Shown: positions 11,501 to 24,700 of the stretch, in pieces
Position numbering within the stretch: position 1 is the first letter of the stretch
Layout: every line of letters begins with the position of its first letter
Assembly (NCBI GenBank): GCA_018136815.1
Contig: CM030936.1
Coordinates: 1,161,694 to 1,225,693, forward strand
Direction of reading: 5' to 3'
Source: Isochrysis galbana
Lineage: Eukaryota > Haptophyta > Isochrysidales > Isochrysidaceae
Length of the DNA: 64,000 nt
Translations under genes and position numbers: made by a program
The notes under the pieces: generated by a model
Told to the model about the DNA's origin: nothing
The model's database searches: none
The model's input: only the letters and a program-made list of their open reading frames with translations

Positions 11501-11886
11501 AGACAAACGCCGCCGTCTTCCGTATCCAGGACAAGCTCGAGGAGGGCTGCGCCAAGATCGACGATGTTTGCGCCTCGATGGAGGACGTGGGCATCTCTGA
11601 CCGCTCGATGATCTGGAACACCGACCTGGTGGAGACGCTCGAGCTGCAAAACCTCCTCGTGCAGGGCGCCCAGACCATGTACTCCGCCGAGGCACGAAAG
11701 GAGTCGCGCGGCGCGCATGCGCGCGATGACTTCAAGGATCGCGACGACAAGAATTGGATGAAGCACACCCTCTCGTGGATGGCCAAGCCCTCGGACAAGG
11801 TGCGCCTAGACTACCGCCCCGTCCACTACTACACGCTCGACGAGGCGGAGTGCAAGACGGTGCCGCCCGTTGCGCGCGTCTACTAG
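8583..11886 (+). CDS. SDHA: Succinate dehydrogenase flavoprotein subunit (complex II), 4 exons
   Basis: Exons 8583-8819, 10087-10395, 10480-10847 and 10926-11886 give 624 residues, close to the usual 620-660. The protein oxidises succinate to fumarate on the matrix side of the inner mitochondrial membrane. Visible features: an Arg/Ser-rich mitochondrial presequence (1-30); the FAD-binding GAGGAG motif near 43-48; the [10 protein letters not shown] motif with H74, the His that carries FAD covalently; [11 protein letters not shown] and TEGARGEGG in the substrate region; the [13 protein letters not shown] and RLGANSLLD motifs; and the conserved C terminus ending PPVARVY. Exon 1 ends at CAG and exon 2 resumes GGAGGAATC, which rebuilds the [12 protein letters not shown] motif. 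Intron 1 (8820-10086, 1267 bases) has a GC donor instead of GT and holds a decayed duplicate of the end of exon 1. Introns 2 and 3 are GT-AG, 84 and 78 bases. Confidence 0.95.
8879..8955 (+). pseudogene. Decayed duplicate of the 3' end of SDHA exon 1, inside intron 1
   Basis: This stretch repeats exon 1 positions about 8739-8825 (NHG-KT-AITKL then RSH-VAA) with substitutions and a small deletion. The exon end has changed from CAGGCGAGG to CATGCGAGG, removing the CAG boundary. A G-rich run separates the two copies. It is a tandem duplication that can no longer replace the real exon. Confidence 0.8.
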
Positions 11887-14857
<2,971 letters not shown>

Positions 14858-15970
14858 TCATCTCAACTCATCTTGCTTGACCACTTCACTAGACTGGCTT
14901 TCGTTAGCCTGCTCATCAACAGCTGCCGGATACCCTTTCCTTGCTTTTCGTGCCGACCATTCCTTAGTCGAGGCGATCGCAGCGTTGTGTGAGGCGTCAC
15001 TTCTTGTGGACAATGGGGTTGCTAGTGATTGGGCAAACTGCTCTTGGCAAAAGGCTGAGCTCAAAATGGCCGATGCAGTGAGCCTTGAGCGAGGATCGTA
15101 TTGCAGAAGCTGATTGGCCAATCGCAGCGCAACCTCTTCGCTCACGTGATTGTCTTTGAAATACTTTCGCAAGCCATCGCCACACTGCGGGGCATCCTCC
15201 AACACGCGACGAATGGGGGTTGACGCTTTTGCCCAATGCTCTAGCTTGGTCACGTCGGGCCAGTACACATCAGGGGCGCCAAGGACGCGGGCTATAGCGC
15301 AAAGTTGATCTACCTCTACTTTGGGCTGCCCTTTGGCAGGCTTACCTCGGAAGAGCGTGCCCTTTCGAGCAAGCATCTCCACAAGGATGCAGCCGAGTGA
15401 CCATATGTCAATTGGCGGACCATAGGTGTTGCAACCTAGCAACAGCTCAGGAGATCGATAATGCAGCTTGACTACTTCCCCGTCCTTGCCTAATTGCGTT
15501 GCAGGCGACAAAAAGGAGCGCGACATGCCGAGATCCGCTATCCTCACTTCCGATAAGTCGACCGACACAAGCACGTTGCTCGGCGAGATATCGCGATGGA
15601 TAAAGTATTCACTGTGCATGAATTGGAGGGCGCGGGCGCATTGGACGAGCACGTGTTGTACCGTCGCGATGGATAGCAGATGAGACCGCTCTGAGAGTGT
15701 CGAGCTCAACGTGCTTTCCATGTATCCAAGCGTGAAGCTCACATGCCCCTCCTCTATGCCTATGGCATGCAGCTCCACCAAGAACGGCGACTTGCTGCTT
15801 GAGAGCCGGCGCAGCGCCAGAAGCTCGCGGTAGGCGGCGAGCGGCACACCCTCGCTTTTATTACGCGAGCTTTTGCATACCTTGACTGCTACTGCCTCGC
15901 CCTCCCGCTGCCGCTTGAAGACCGTGCCGTACGTGCCCTCGCCAATCCGCTCGCTCTCGCTCTGCCCCAT
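14858..15970 (-). CDS. CDK-like protein kinase with altered catalytic loop (HRDISPSN)
   Basis: A 370-residue single-exon kinase. The ATG at 15970 is chosen because kinase homology starts within ten residues of it; the longer frame to 16246 is low-complexity. Motifs: glycine loop GEGTYGTVF (10-18), VAVK with K30, PLAAYRE at the PSTAIRE helix position (43-49), HRD at 125-127, DLG (146-148) in place of DFG, YRSPE as the APE motif (171-175) and DIWSLGCILVEML (188-200). These identify the CMGC/CDK branch. The catalytic loop reads HRDISPSN, where CDKs have HRDLKPEN: the catalytic Asp (D127) and the metal-binding Asn (N132) are kept, but the Lys two residues after Asp is Ser (S129). Activity is therefore uncertain. 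The tail (about 310-370) is Ser/Ala/Lys-rich. The coding strand upstream of the ATG is pyrimidine-rich. Confidence 0.88.
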   Translation of the reverse strand: MGQSESERIGEGTYGTVFKRQREGEAVAVKVCKSSRNKSEGVPLAAYRELLALRRLSSSKSPFLVELHAIGIEEGHVSFTLGYMESTLSSTLSERSHLLSIATVQHVLVQCARALQFMHSEYFIHRDISPSNVLVSVDLSEVRIADLGMSRSFLSPATQLGKDGEVVKLHYRSPELLLGCNTYGPPIDIWSLGCILVEMLARKGTLFRGKPAKGQPKVEVDQLCAIARVLGAPDVYWPDVTKLEHWAKASTPIRRVLEDAPQCGDGLRKYFKDNHVSEEVALRLANQLLQYDPRSRLTASAILSSAFCQEQFAQSLATPLSTRSDASHNAAIASTKEWSARKARKGYPAAVDEQANESQSSEVVKQDELR

Positions 15971-16270
15971 CCGCGGCAAGAGTCCTCTGCCCCACTGCTC
16001 GCTTGCCGGCCACGGCTCTGACGCGCTGGCGGGAAAGTTCAGATGTGAAGTTGATGAGGGACGGGAAGAGGGATGGACGGCGCGCGAGAGAGATAGAAGG
16101 AGGGAGAGAGAGAGAGAGGGAGGGAGGGAGGGGGGAGAGCGGGAGGCTACGGCTGCTGAGCAAGCCAACCAGCGAAATGCCCTCTTGGCGCGAAAATCTT
16201 CTAATGGTAGAAGCAGGATGCAGTCTCGCAGTCCCTCACCCCTCACTCCGCCGGTGAATTCTTTATTTAC

Positions 16271-16730
16271 TGCCGGGACCGCAGCATAGGTGAGATCAGC
16301 CTTGCTCCTTGCTCTTACTCTAACAGTCTAGTGTCCCCCTGCCTGGTGACCCTTCCGCGTGCTATGTTCCCCAGTGTGCCGAGCCATCGAACGCTCCATC
16401 CGGGCCCTCCCCATCCCGCCACCTTCAACCCAAGAACCCAAGCCCAAGCCCACGGCTCGCACTCGATGTCGCCCCAGCCCTCTTCGTCCCTCCCCACTCC
16501 TCATGTTCATACCAAAGCTGATGATGATGATGATAATAATAATAATAAGACATCTGAGCGTTAGTATCACTACTCCCACCACTAGCCCGGTACTATCTAT
16601 CACGACACCCCTTACCCCTTAGCCTTAGCCCTCAGCGCCAGCGCACAGACAAGAAGCGTTCATTTGTCCTCATCCCTGCTAGCACTAGCACCTCCCCTTC
16701 CGTTGGTAGGTCTGTTTGTCACCCTGGGTA
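16271..16730. other. Spacer with short repeats
   Basis: Contains a (GAT)/(AAT) microsatellite at 16519-16549 and a motif ACTGCCGGGACCGCAGCAT (about 16270-16288). The latter resembles the terminal repeat of the MITE at 46178-46659. No gene seen. Confidence 0.4.
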
Positions 16731-16737
16731 TAAATTT

Positions 16738-16765
16738 AATTTTTTAACAAATTTTTGTGGTCCTT
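16738..16765 (-). mobile_element. AT-rich 3' tail matching the retroposon at 40302
   Basis: The plus strand reads TTTTTTAACAAATTTTTGTG, almost the same as the start of the 40302-41433 element (TTTTTAACAAATTTTTATG), where it is the 3' tail of a minus-strand retroposon. It marks the remains of another copy. Confidence 0.5.
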
Positions 16766-16891
16766 TTTCCCTTATTCCTCACCATAATTTCACACCATTC
16801 ACGTTAGTGGGCAGAGCAGTAAGGCAGTGAACCAGTTAGAGTGTTAACCAGTTAACACCCAAACACCCAAGGGTTTGGCACTACCACCATG

Positions 16892-16970
16892 ATAGTGTTA
16901 GGGCCCGAGGCACTAACACTATAACTGCCTATGTAGCCATGGTGCTTAACAACTATCAGTAAACTGATAG
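16892..16970 (+). promoter_or_regulatory. Two successive hairpins upstream of a retroposon ATG
   Basis: Hairpin one: ATAGTGTTAG (16892-16901) pairs with CTAACACTAT (16913-16922). Hairpin two: CTATCAGT (16953-16960) pairs with ACTGATAG (16963-16970). The second lies four bases before the ATG at 16975 of a MERAP-type ORF. A weaker pair, CCAAA with TTTGG, lies at 16858-16878. Confidence 0.75.
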
Positions 16971-16974
16971 GGTC

Positions 16975-17733
16975 ATGGAGCGCGCGCCACCGCCCTCCCT
17001 CGCTGCCGCTGCCCTCGCCGAGATGGACGAAGGCTTGAGCGACACACCGCTGTCGCCGAAGCGACCGCGTCAGGACGACCCTCCCAGCCAGGTGGGCACA
17101 GGAGCCAGCCTGCCACGCCCGCGAACCACCGCGAACGCCACGAACAAGGCTGCCATGCTGGCAGCAGCCAGCATACAGCACACCTCCAACACAACACACA
17201 GCCACACCAGCCACACCACACCAGTGGGACGCTTCCAAAGGGAAGGCCTCCGGGCTGGGACCCTACACAACCGCGGTACCGCCCTCGCGCTCCGGCGCGA
17301 GGGGCCGGCCCGGTACCATCTACAGCAGAACCCCAATGGGGAAATGCCGCATCAAAACAAGGTGTTGGACAAAGAGCAGACAGGACCCCCCAGCAAGGGG
17401 CACAGGAGCAAAAAGGGAGGCAGACCAGGAGGGATGCTCTCCAACGCCTCCGAAGGCCAAACGGACAAGCGAGCCACGGGCGCGCGAACGTCGCAAGTGA
17501 CACAGGCCCAGGAGGCCCACCACAACAAACACCAACTTGAGAGAGAGCCTACACAAAGCACAATCCACACGGAACCCTCGGAAGGGGGAGACAACATAGC
17601 GGAAAAATCGAGCCATATGGACGCCCGAGAGACGAAAACATATTCAAGGCTAACCCCACCCTCCGCCGTCGCGCGACGTATTAACGCGGAGCCGAATATA
17701 ACACCGAAAAAGCCCACCCAACAGCTTTATTAG
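16975..17733 (+). CDS. Retroposon ORF1-like protein (MERAP family)
   Basis: A 252-residue frame that begins MERAPPPS, like the minus-strand copies at 1126 and 18183, but whose body differs. It has a PKRPR basic patch near residues 28-32, many His/Thr/Asn in the middle, and a Lys/Arg/Gly-rich region about 145-160 that could bind nucleic acid. No zinc knuckle, RRM or enzyme motif is visible. It follows the double hairpin at 16892-16970. An ORF1/gag-like RNA-binding role is inference from context and composition only. Confidence 0.45.
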   Translation: MERAPPPSLAAAALAEMDEGLSDTPLSPKRPRQDDPPSQVGTGASLPRPRTTANATNKAAMLAAASIQHTSNTTHSHTSHTTPVGRFQREGLRAGTLHNRGTALALRREGPARYHLQQNPNGEMPHQNKVLDKEQTGPPSKGHRSKKGGRPGGMLSNASEGQTDKRATGARTSQVTQAQEAHHNKHQLEREPTQSTIHTEPSEGGDNIAEKSSHMDARETKTYSRLTPPSAVARRINAEPNITPKKPTQQLY

Positions 17734-17807
17734 GTACACACAAAAACCAATTCATAATACTACCTAAAAATGTAATGACGTATTATTCCCAGCTTCCGTC
17801 ACCTACC

Positions 17808-18541
17808 CCGTAAAGGCTCCCAAGATGGATTGTTGTGTAAAGTGTCCGCCCACGAGGGAGGGGTGCACAGTTGGTAGGAGTTACCTCCATGGGGGTGGTA
17901 GCAGAGCTGCCACACCCCATGGAGGTCCTTGTAAGGGTGGCGAGGCAGCAGGAGCTGGCGGCAAAGCCTGTGACTGGCTCTGTTGGTCAGGGGGGAACAG
18001 GGCTTTGCCTGTTCCCACCCTCTGTGAGGTCCGGCCGGAGGGGGGAGGCGGAAGCATGTCGACGTCGTCGTCGGCAGGGGCGGCAGCTTGCGCGCGCTTC
18101 GGCTCTGGTGGCTTCGGGCGGCCCCGTTGGGGCGTCGTGACTGTGGTGGGCTGGGAGGTGGGAGCCGGCGGCGCTCGCTCCATCGCTAAAACTATAACAA
18201 TAGTTTTTTGAGGAGAAACGTCATGAATGTTGCAAATAAATCCTTGCTCTTGATGTCCTTCTTGTCCTCACCTTGCTGGGCAAGCTGAATGAAGAAGGGA
18301 GTGTCTTCCGGTTCTTCCTCCTAATCAAGAGGGGGAGGAGCAAGTTGTGTGGTCGTATTGAGAGTCGGTTTCGGATCCGACTGTGGATCGGCTCGCTTGC
18401 GCAACTGCTGCAGCAGTTGTGGGGGTAGGCTGTGCCTGGACTGGCTTCTTTGAGTCTTTTCCCTTAGGTCCATGTTGCGCGGCTTCCGCGTATGATTTTT
18501 GAACAGAGGATGGAAGTGGGTTGGAAGCCGTAAAGGCCCCA
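17808..18541 (-). mobile_element. Retroposon copy with swapped halves (possible circular permutation)
   Basis: Compared with the copy at 360-1151, the two halves are in reverse order. Positions 17812-18207 match the 5' half (hairpin at 18188-18207, ATG at 18183, MERAP start, frame closing at 17881). Positions 18208-18541 match the downstream half (KSYAEA, RKRADPQSDPK and TTQLAPPP motifs). Both outer edges carry CCGTAAAGGC(T)CCCA (17808-17822 and 18528-18541). The joint at 18207/18208 puts the element's hairpin end against an internal position. The ORF is broken and this copy is dead. Confidence 0.65.
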
Positions 18542-18731
18542 ATGCGCAATGGAGAAAATCTAACGATGGTTTGTTGATTTCAACGCCAAAGACAAGCACT
18601 ACCAATCACTTAAATAGTGCCTACTCTCGTCACGAGTTGCCGCTAGAAAGCGGGAGAGAAGAGCAGAACAAGTCGGGGGCGGCCGTACACGGACGGAGAC
18701 TTCTCATTTGCATTTGGCTGCTGCACTAGGC

Positions 18732-21700
18732 CTATGACTTGTGCACAGTCACACGAGCTGTGTGGATAGTCCTGAATGTCTCGACGAGGTCGAGGTGCTC
18801 GCGCGCCTTGCCCGTGGCGAGAGAGAGTATGTCGAGCTTTTGGCAGCCGATGATGGACACGACCAGCTCCGTATCAAAAAAATGCTGCACCATGACGAAG
18901 ACGGAGCCCGCACCTCGCTCATTTGAGCTGGCCACGTTGTGCCGCAAGAAGTAGTACGGGGCGATCTTCCGCACAAGCTCTTGGTACACCAGCCCTTCTT
19001 TTAGCGAGCGGAGCAGCGTAGGAGGCGAGCGTGAGACGCGGACGCCGATGGAGTTGAGCCAAGAGCAAGCCTCACGCCAGGTAAGGGCCTTGATGAAGCG
19101 CATCCCGGTGTGCGGCAGCGAAACTGTGTGCTTGGGGCGATGGAAGCGCGTTCCCAATTTCCACCGATTGAGGGCGCGGCGGCGGGTCGGCTCAAGCAGC
19201 GTCCCAACCATCCCTTTGAGCTTGCGCCGGCGCACCGCCAGCGCCACCCACGTGTTGACGGCGCGGCGTACCGGAGGGTCGCCAATCGCACGCAGGCCGC
19301 GCACACGCCGCCTCCTCTCCTTGGCGCCCGCAGACCACCTGTTGAGACAGCCGACGAGGCGACGGGCATGCCACCGATTAGCATGGGCCCGCAACCACCG
19401 GCGTTGCCGTCCATACTCGCGCATCGTAGCTAGGCACCTTGCGGCCGGCCGGTTCCCCCAAAGGGCCACGCCGCGGCGCAGTGGCGCGATCTCGAGGTTA
19501 CGGTGCCGCCAAGCATTCATGGCGTGTTGGAGCTGTACGTTAAGCATGCGCGACAAGGCGGTGCGCCCTCGCACCACCGCCACGCGCTGGATGACCACCC
19601 AACCACACCATGAGTTGAGCGCAGCGCGGGAGGTGCGTTGCCGCCAGGCGCCGATCACCGCTTGGAGGAAGACACGGCAACGAGTGGAGGCTTGCCACTC
19701 CTTTAATGCACTCAGCTGCCGCGCGTGCGCAACGCGGGCCATCAGCTGTCGGCCCCGGCGAGTGCGAATGGCGTACGCACACCACGAGCATAATCCGCGC
19801 AACTCACCCTGGCTCCGCAGGTGAGCAAGCGAGCGACGCCGGAGTTTTGTCGCCGTGCTCATGTTTCGGAGGCGGCACAGCACACGCTTCTCCCCGGCTA
19901 TCCTGAGGCCCAGGAGTTTTTGGCGCACCTTGGCAGACTGTGCCACCATGTGGTGCCAACGGGCCCACGCCCGCGCAACCTCATGATTGAGGAACCGGGA
20001 GAGGCCGCGCCGCATCCGGCGGTGCTCGTACATGATGTGCTTCCACGAGTTCAGCGCCTGCGCCTCCAGTTTGCGGCTGCCGAGCGCGATGGACAGCTTG
20101 CCCCTCATGACGCGGCCTTTCTCTTCGCGCGCGGCTGCGGAACCCTCCCAACGATGGAACGCAATGTGCAGCAAGCGCAAGCGGAGGCGGATGAAAGCGA
20201 TGCACATGAGCTGCCGCTCGTCGGTGAAACTCACCCACGCCCGAACGCCGCGAGCGAGCATCGCGTTGAGCAAGTGCATCATGGCGGTCTGCTTGCGCGC
20301 GATCTCGACAATAAGTTCACACCAGCTACACCAGCCGCGCGAGATACCGCGGTGGTATAAATGCGCAAGTGATCGCCGCAAAGGATCCGCGGCCGTCAAG
20401 GAATCCCGCCACACGCGCATTGCCGATCGTAAGCCTGGCAAAAGGCTAGCCCGCGCCGCGGCCACCTGCTCAAGCCGTTCGTACTTGTCGACCACGAACT
20501 CCACCCACTGGTCGGTGGCGCGTCGCAGACTATGGGCGCGGTAGCGCAAGAGCGCGCGCTCACGTAGCTGGCGCTCATACGGTAGCAGCTTCCACGTGTT
20601 GAAGGCGTCGCCCTCGCGCGAGCTGCAGCGGGCGCATGCAATGCGCATCCGCTCGCGCTGCACCTTGGCATTGGCAACGCGTGCAACCAACGCATTGAAG
20701 CCCCGTTTAAGGCCAGCGCGGCCAAAGCTGGCGATTGCACGATGACGAAATTCGAGGGCGTCGAGGTAGTCAAGCCAAACCATCAGCACGCGCACGAGCC
20801 CCACACGAAGGCGGGCCTCTGCGTGCTGCATCATCGCCCGCGAAGCGGCACGGCCCATCAGGTAGGAGCGCCATGTCGAGAATCCCATGCGGAGGCCCCT
20901 GTCAACGAGTGCGGCCGCACCCTGGCGCTGAAGCCGGAGTTTCCGCAGGTGGTCTTCCCACGAGCCTAAAGCACGAACGAGGCCTTGCCCTGCAAAGTGC
21001 GCCATAGCTCGATGCATGCGCTCGACCGCGCTGACTGCATGCAACCATGCGCGGAAAGCGCGCGCTTGTCCCGCGCGCATCGCATATCGCGCGCCTTGCG
21101 CCAAAGAGAGGTGCACAGTGAGCCAGGTGCTCCATCTGCCGAACGCGAAGCGCAGGACAGAGCGCATCGAACGTAGTATCCGGTCTACTTTTGTGCGTCG
21201 CTCCAGCCGAGAGTCATACCAAAGGAACCACCGATTGAGCCCGCGCGAGGCTCGCTGGTGCATGAGGGCAGAGCAAGCCTGCGACATCATCAACAGCTCG
21301 TCGGCACGCCCCGCCCATGTGCGCATCGCGCGCACCAAAGTGCGTAAGGTCAGCGCCACAAGGGCGCGCTTGGTGAGCCACCTCTCCGCCACGCTGTCGT
21401 ACCATACGTCATAGGCTGCAGCCATTTTCATGCGCACGCGGTGTTCGTCCTTCTGCACGCGCGTCATCGGGACCACCTTGAAGTGCGAATGGCGCCATCG
21501 CACAAAGGCAGCGAATATGCGATGGAGGGCAGAGCGCGCGAGTAGCTCGCGCACCCATACCGCCTCGCTGGCCAGAAGCCGCCAACGCCTTAAGGCACGC
21601 ACAGCGCCGCGACGCGCAAAAGCGGCCACACCACGGCGCATCAATGCACCCTGGGCAAGCATGCGCTTCCACGCGCCAATCACTGCCAGCTTGGCCTTGC

Positions 21701-24700
21701 CGTCGGGCAGCAGCACGCGAAGCGCAGCGTCGGCGCGTCCCACGCGAGAGATGCGCTCCATTGTGAATCGCGCCCACGTGCGCAGCCCAACCGCCACTGC
21801 CCGGTGGAGGCAGAATGCGGCAGCCCGACGCATTTTACGGCGGCGCGCACAATTAGCCTCAAGCGATTTGAGGCCCCTCCCTAATCCAACCTGGAGGAAA
21901 TGGTTCGCTGCCCGATGCAAAGGCCGTGCCAGTATCGCGCAGCTGCGCCAGAGGGCCAATGCGTGGAGCAGGGGTGTTGCCAAGCGCCGCGTCCGCTGCA
22001 GTAGGCTGCGTGCCTCATGTGCGCGCAAAGCGTGTGCACGCAGACAACGGAAGGCGCGCGCGTTGGGCATGCGCTGGGCGGCGAGCACGCCGCGCCGTGT
22101 GAGTTGGGCGAGGAAGAGCCATGATTGCCACGAGTTGAGCGCCCTCCACAGATTGCGCGCGCGCAGCTTGGTGAGCGCCGCACGCATCGGACCCAGGGGG
22201 CCCAGCGTGCCCTCCCAACGCCGGAACGCACCAAAGACAGGGGAGCGCATACGCATGTGCGAGCGCTCGACGTGCATGCGCCATGCGGTGCACTCGAACA
22301 TCCAGCCGCGCCAGTGTTTAAGCGCAGTGTGCTCACGCCGATGAGATAGCGCGGCGAGCGCGCGCTTGCGCACGAGGACCCAGTCGGCGTGATCAAACCA
22401 CGAAGCTAGGCTCTTGCTTAAGCTCTGCTTCGTGAAGTGCGCGAGTGCACGCGGCAAGGCGTCAGGCTGCGAGCGACGGCAGCCCGCCCACGAGCTCCAC
22501 GAGCGCAAAAGGGTCGTTTGCGTGAACGAGATTGAGGCTACCTTTATTTGGTCAAGGGTGGCAAGGCGCGCATCGGCATAGTTGATCCAACCGTTGAGGC
22601 CGCGAGCGAGGCCGCGGTGGATGTACCGGCGGAGCGACTCGGATTTCACGGCATCGAGCTCCTGTGAGCGCAGCCACGTGCAGAAGCCGATGGCTTGGCC
22701 ATGGTGCACAAGGTGGGCAAGGGCGGTGCGTAAGTGCACCGTCTCTAGATACCGCGCGTGCCACAAGTCGAAGGCCTTCACACACGGCTGGTTCGACAGA
22801 CGCGCGATGAACCCATGCGCTGGGTGCGGCGGCGCCAACACCCACGCGTCAAAGGCGAGAGCTAGCTTGCGGTGGAAGACCCGTCGTAGCTGCTGCTCAA
22901 TGTGCTCGCCCTGCTCCGTCAGCGACTGCCAGGACTCGAAGGCGCGGGACGTTGTGCGCTTCCTCAGCCGCATTATCGCACCAGTCGTTATGTGGACAAG
23001 GTCGGCGCCGTAGCGCAGCTGATGGAACGCGCGCGACTTGGCGCGCCCCTCGGGCGATAGGCGGACAACGCCCGCTTCCACGCGCGCAAGCCAAGCCGAT
23101 GCCTCAGTTGCAGCTTCCAGCCAGCGGCCCAAGCTGCGAGCCACGCGCTGCTGGCCCATTCGCACGATTACGTCGCGCATCTTTCGCCAAGACGCCGCGC
23201 TCTCCCGAAAGCGGTGGAAAGCCTTCAGCTTGGCCTGACCCTCGGGGCGCATCTTGTCCAGCGCGACCGAGGCTCGGCAACGCCACGCAAGCGACGCCTT
23301 TGACTCTGCGAGCCACGTCGACCAGCCGAGGGCGAGGCGACGGTTCAGCATCCGTGCGAAGGCGTTTGACATCTCCTTGCTCTTTGACATCGCCTGACGC
23401 CACTTTAGCAGAGCGCGCATTGCGGCGCTCGTGAGAGCGCTCATCGCCCTAGCCTGCAGCTTAGCGAGCCGGCGCCTCTCTGTCTCTGCCGCAGCGCTCC
23501 ATTTGCGCAGCGCGTGAAGCTCGCCCTTGGACGTGAAGCTGGCCGCCTTCCGTTGGAGCTTGAGCCGCTCGGTGATGTCGAGCACCCACTGGCTCAGCGC
23601 CTTGACCTCCCTTTGGCGGGCGAGGCGCGCTAGGCTTTGACGCAGCCGAGGCAGGAGGGCGATGGCCCCTGCCCACTTGCGAAAGGCCTTGGCGAGCGGC
23701 GATACGAGGTGGGCGATCGCGCGGCGCGAGAGGGCGTGGGTCTTGCGCCCCGCCGCCGCAAACACTGACCACGCGGTGAGAGCACGGCGTGCTTCGCGCT
23801 GCTGCAGCGCACTTAGCGCGTTCAGCATCACCAGCCACAGACTGGCCTCCTCAATCCAGCGGAAGAGCGCTTTGCAGAGCTCGTGCTGAATGAAGTGACG
23901 GGCCGCTCGCAAGGCGAGTGCATCGCTGGGCGTGCTGTGCTCACAACTGAGCCATGAGTTCCACGAGCGCGAGAGCGTTTGCTGGTTGAAGGCGCCAGCC
24001 GCCTTGGCCATGTGATTCAGTGCTTCATGCCGTCGGCCGACGTATGCGAGCCACCCGTTGAGCCCACGCTTCAGACTGCCGCTCCGCATCCCGGCGAGGG
24101 CGCGCGCGCCCAGCTTCCTCAGGGCCACGCAATCGGCCCAGGTGCGCAGGCCCATCGCCAGCCCACGGTGAGTAAAGTGGGTCATCGCCCGGCGGTCCTG
24201 CTCGCGCTCCACGGGCAGCTCAGACCAGTCGTTGAAGGCGTTGCCCAGTTGTCGCCGCGTGAGACGCGCGCCGTCGCGCGGTGCGGTGCTGATCGTCTCG
24301 GGCACAAAGAGCCACCGTGTCCATGCGCGCGCGATCGGCCAATGCTCTGCCCGGCCGAGCTGCGCAGTGATGAAGTGGGTCTGCGCAACGAAGCCGTACC
24401 ACGAGTTGAAGGCGTTGCGCGCGGCGCGTGAGCAGAAGGAGACGCCGCCGCGGAGCAGCAGCCGGTGCGCCTCGAGGTCCGTCACCCACTTGTTGATGAC
24501 GCGCAGCATCGCCCGACTACGGGCGTCGAGCTTGAGCATCGCTGCCGCCGCACGGGCCCGGCGCTCCCTCTCGTCATCCGCCAGCTCGGTCCATGAGGAA
24601 AACCCCGCCAGGAGGTGGCGGTTTTGGAAGCGTTGCGACGCCGTCTGCATCATCAGCTGGCTCGCGCGCCGGTACTCGAGCGAGTGGAAGCCGAGAGAGA

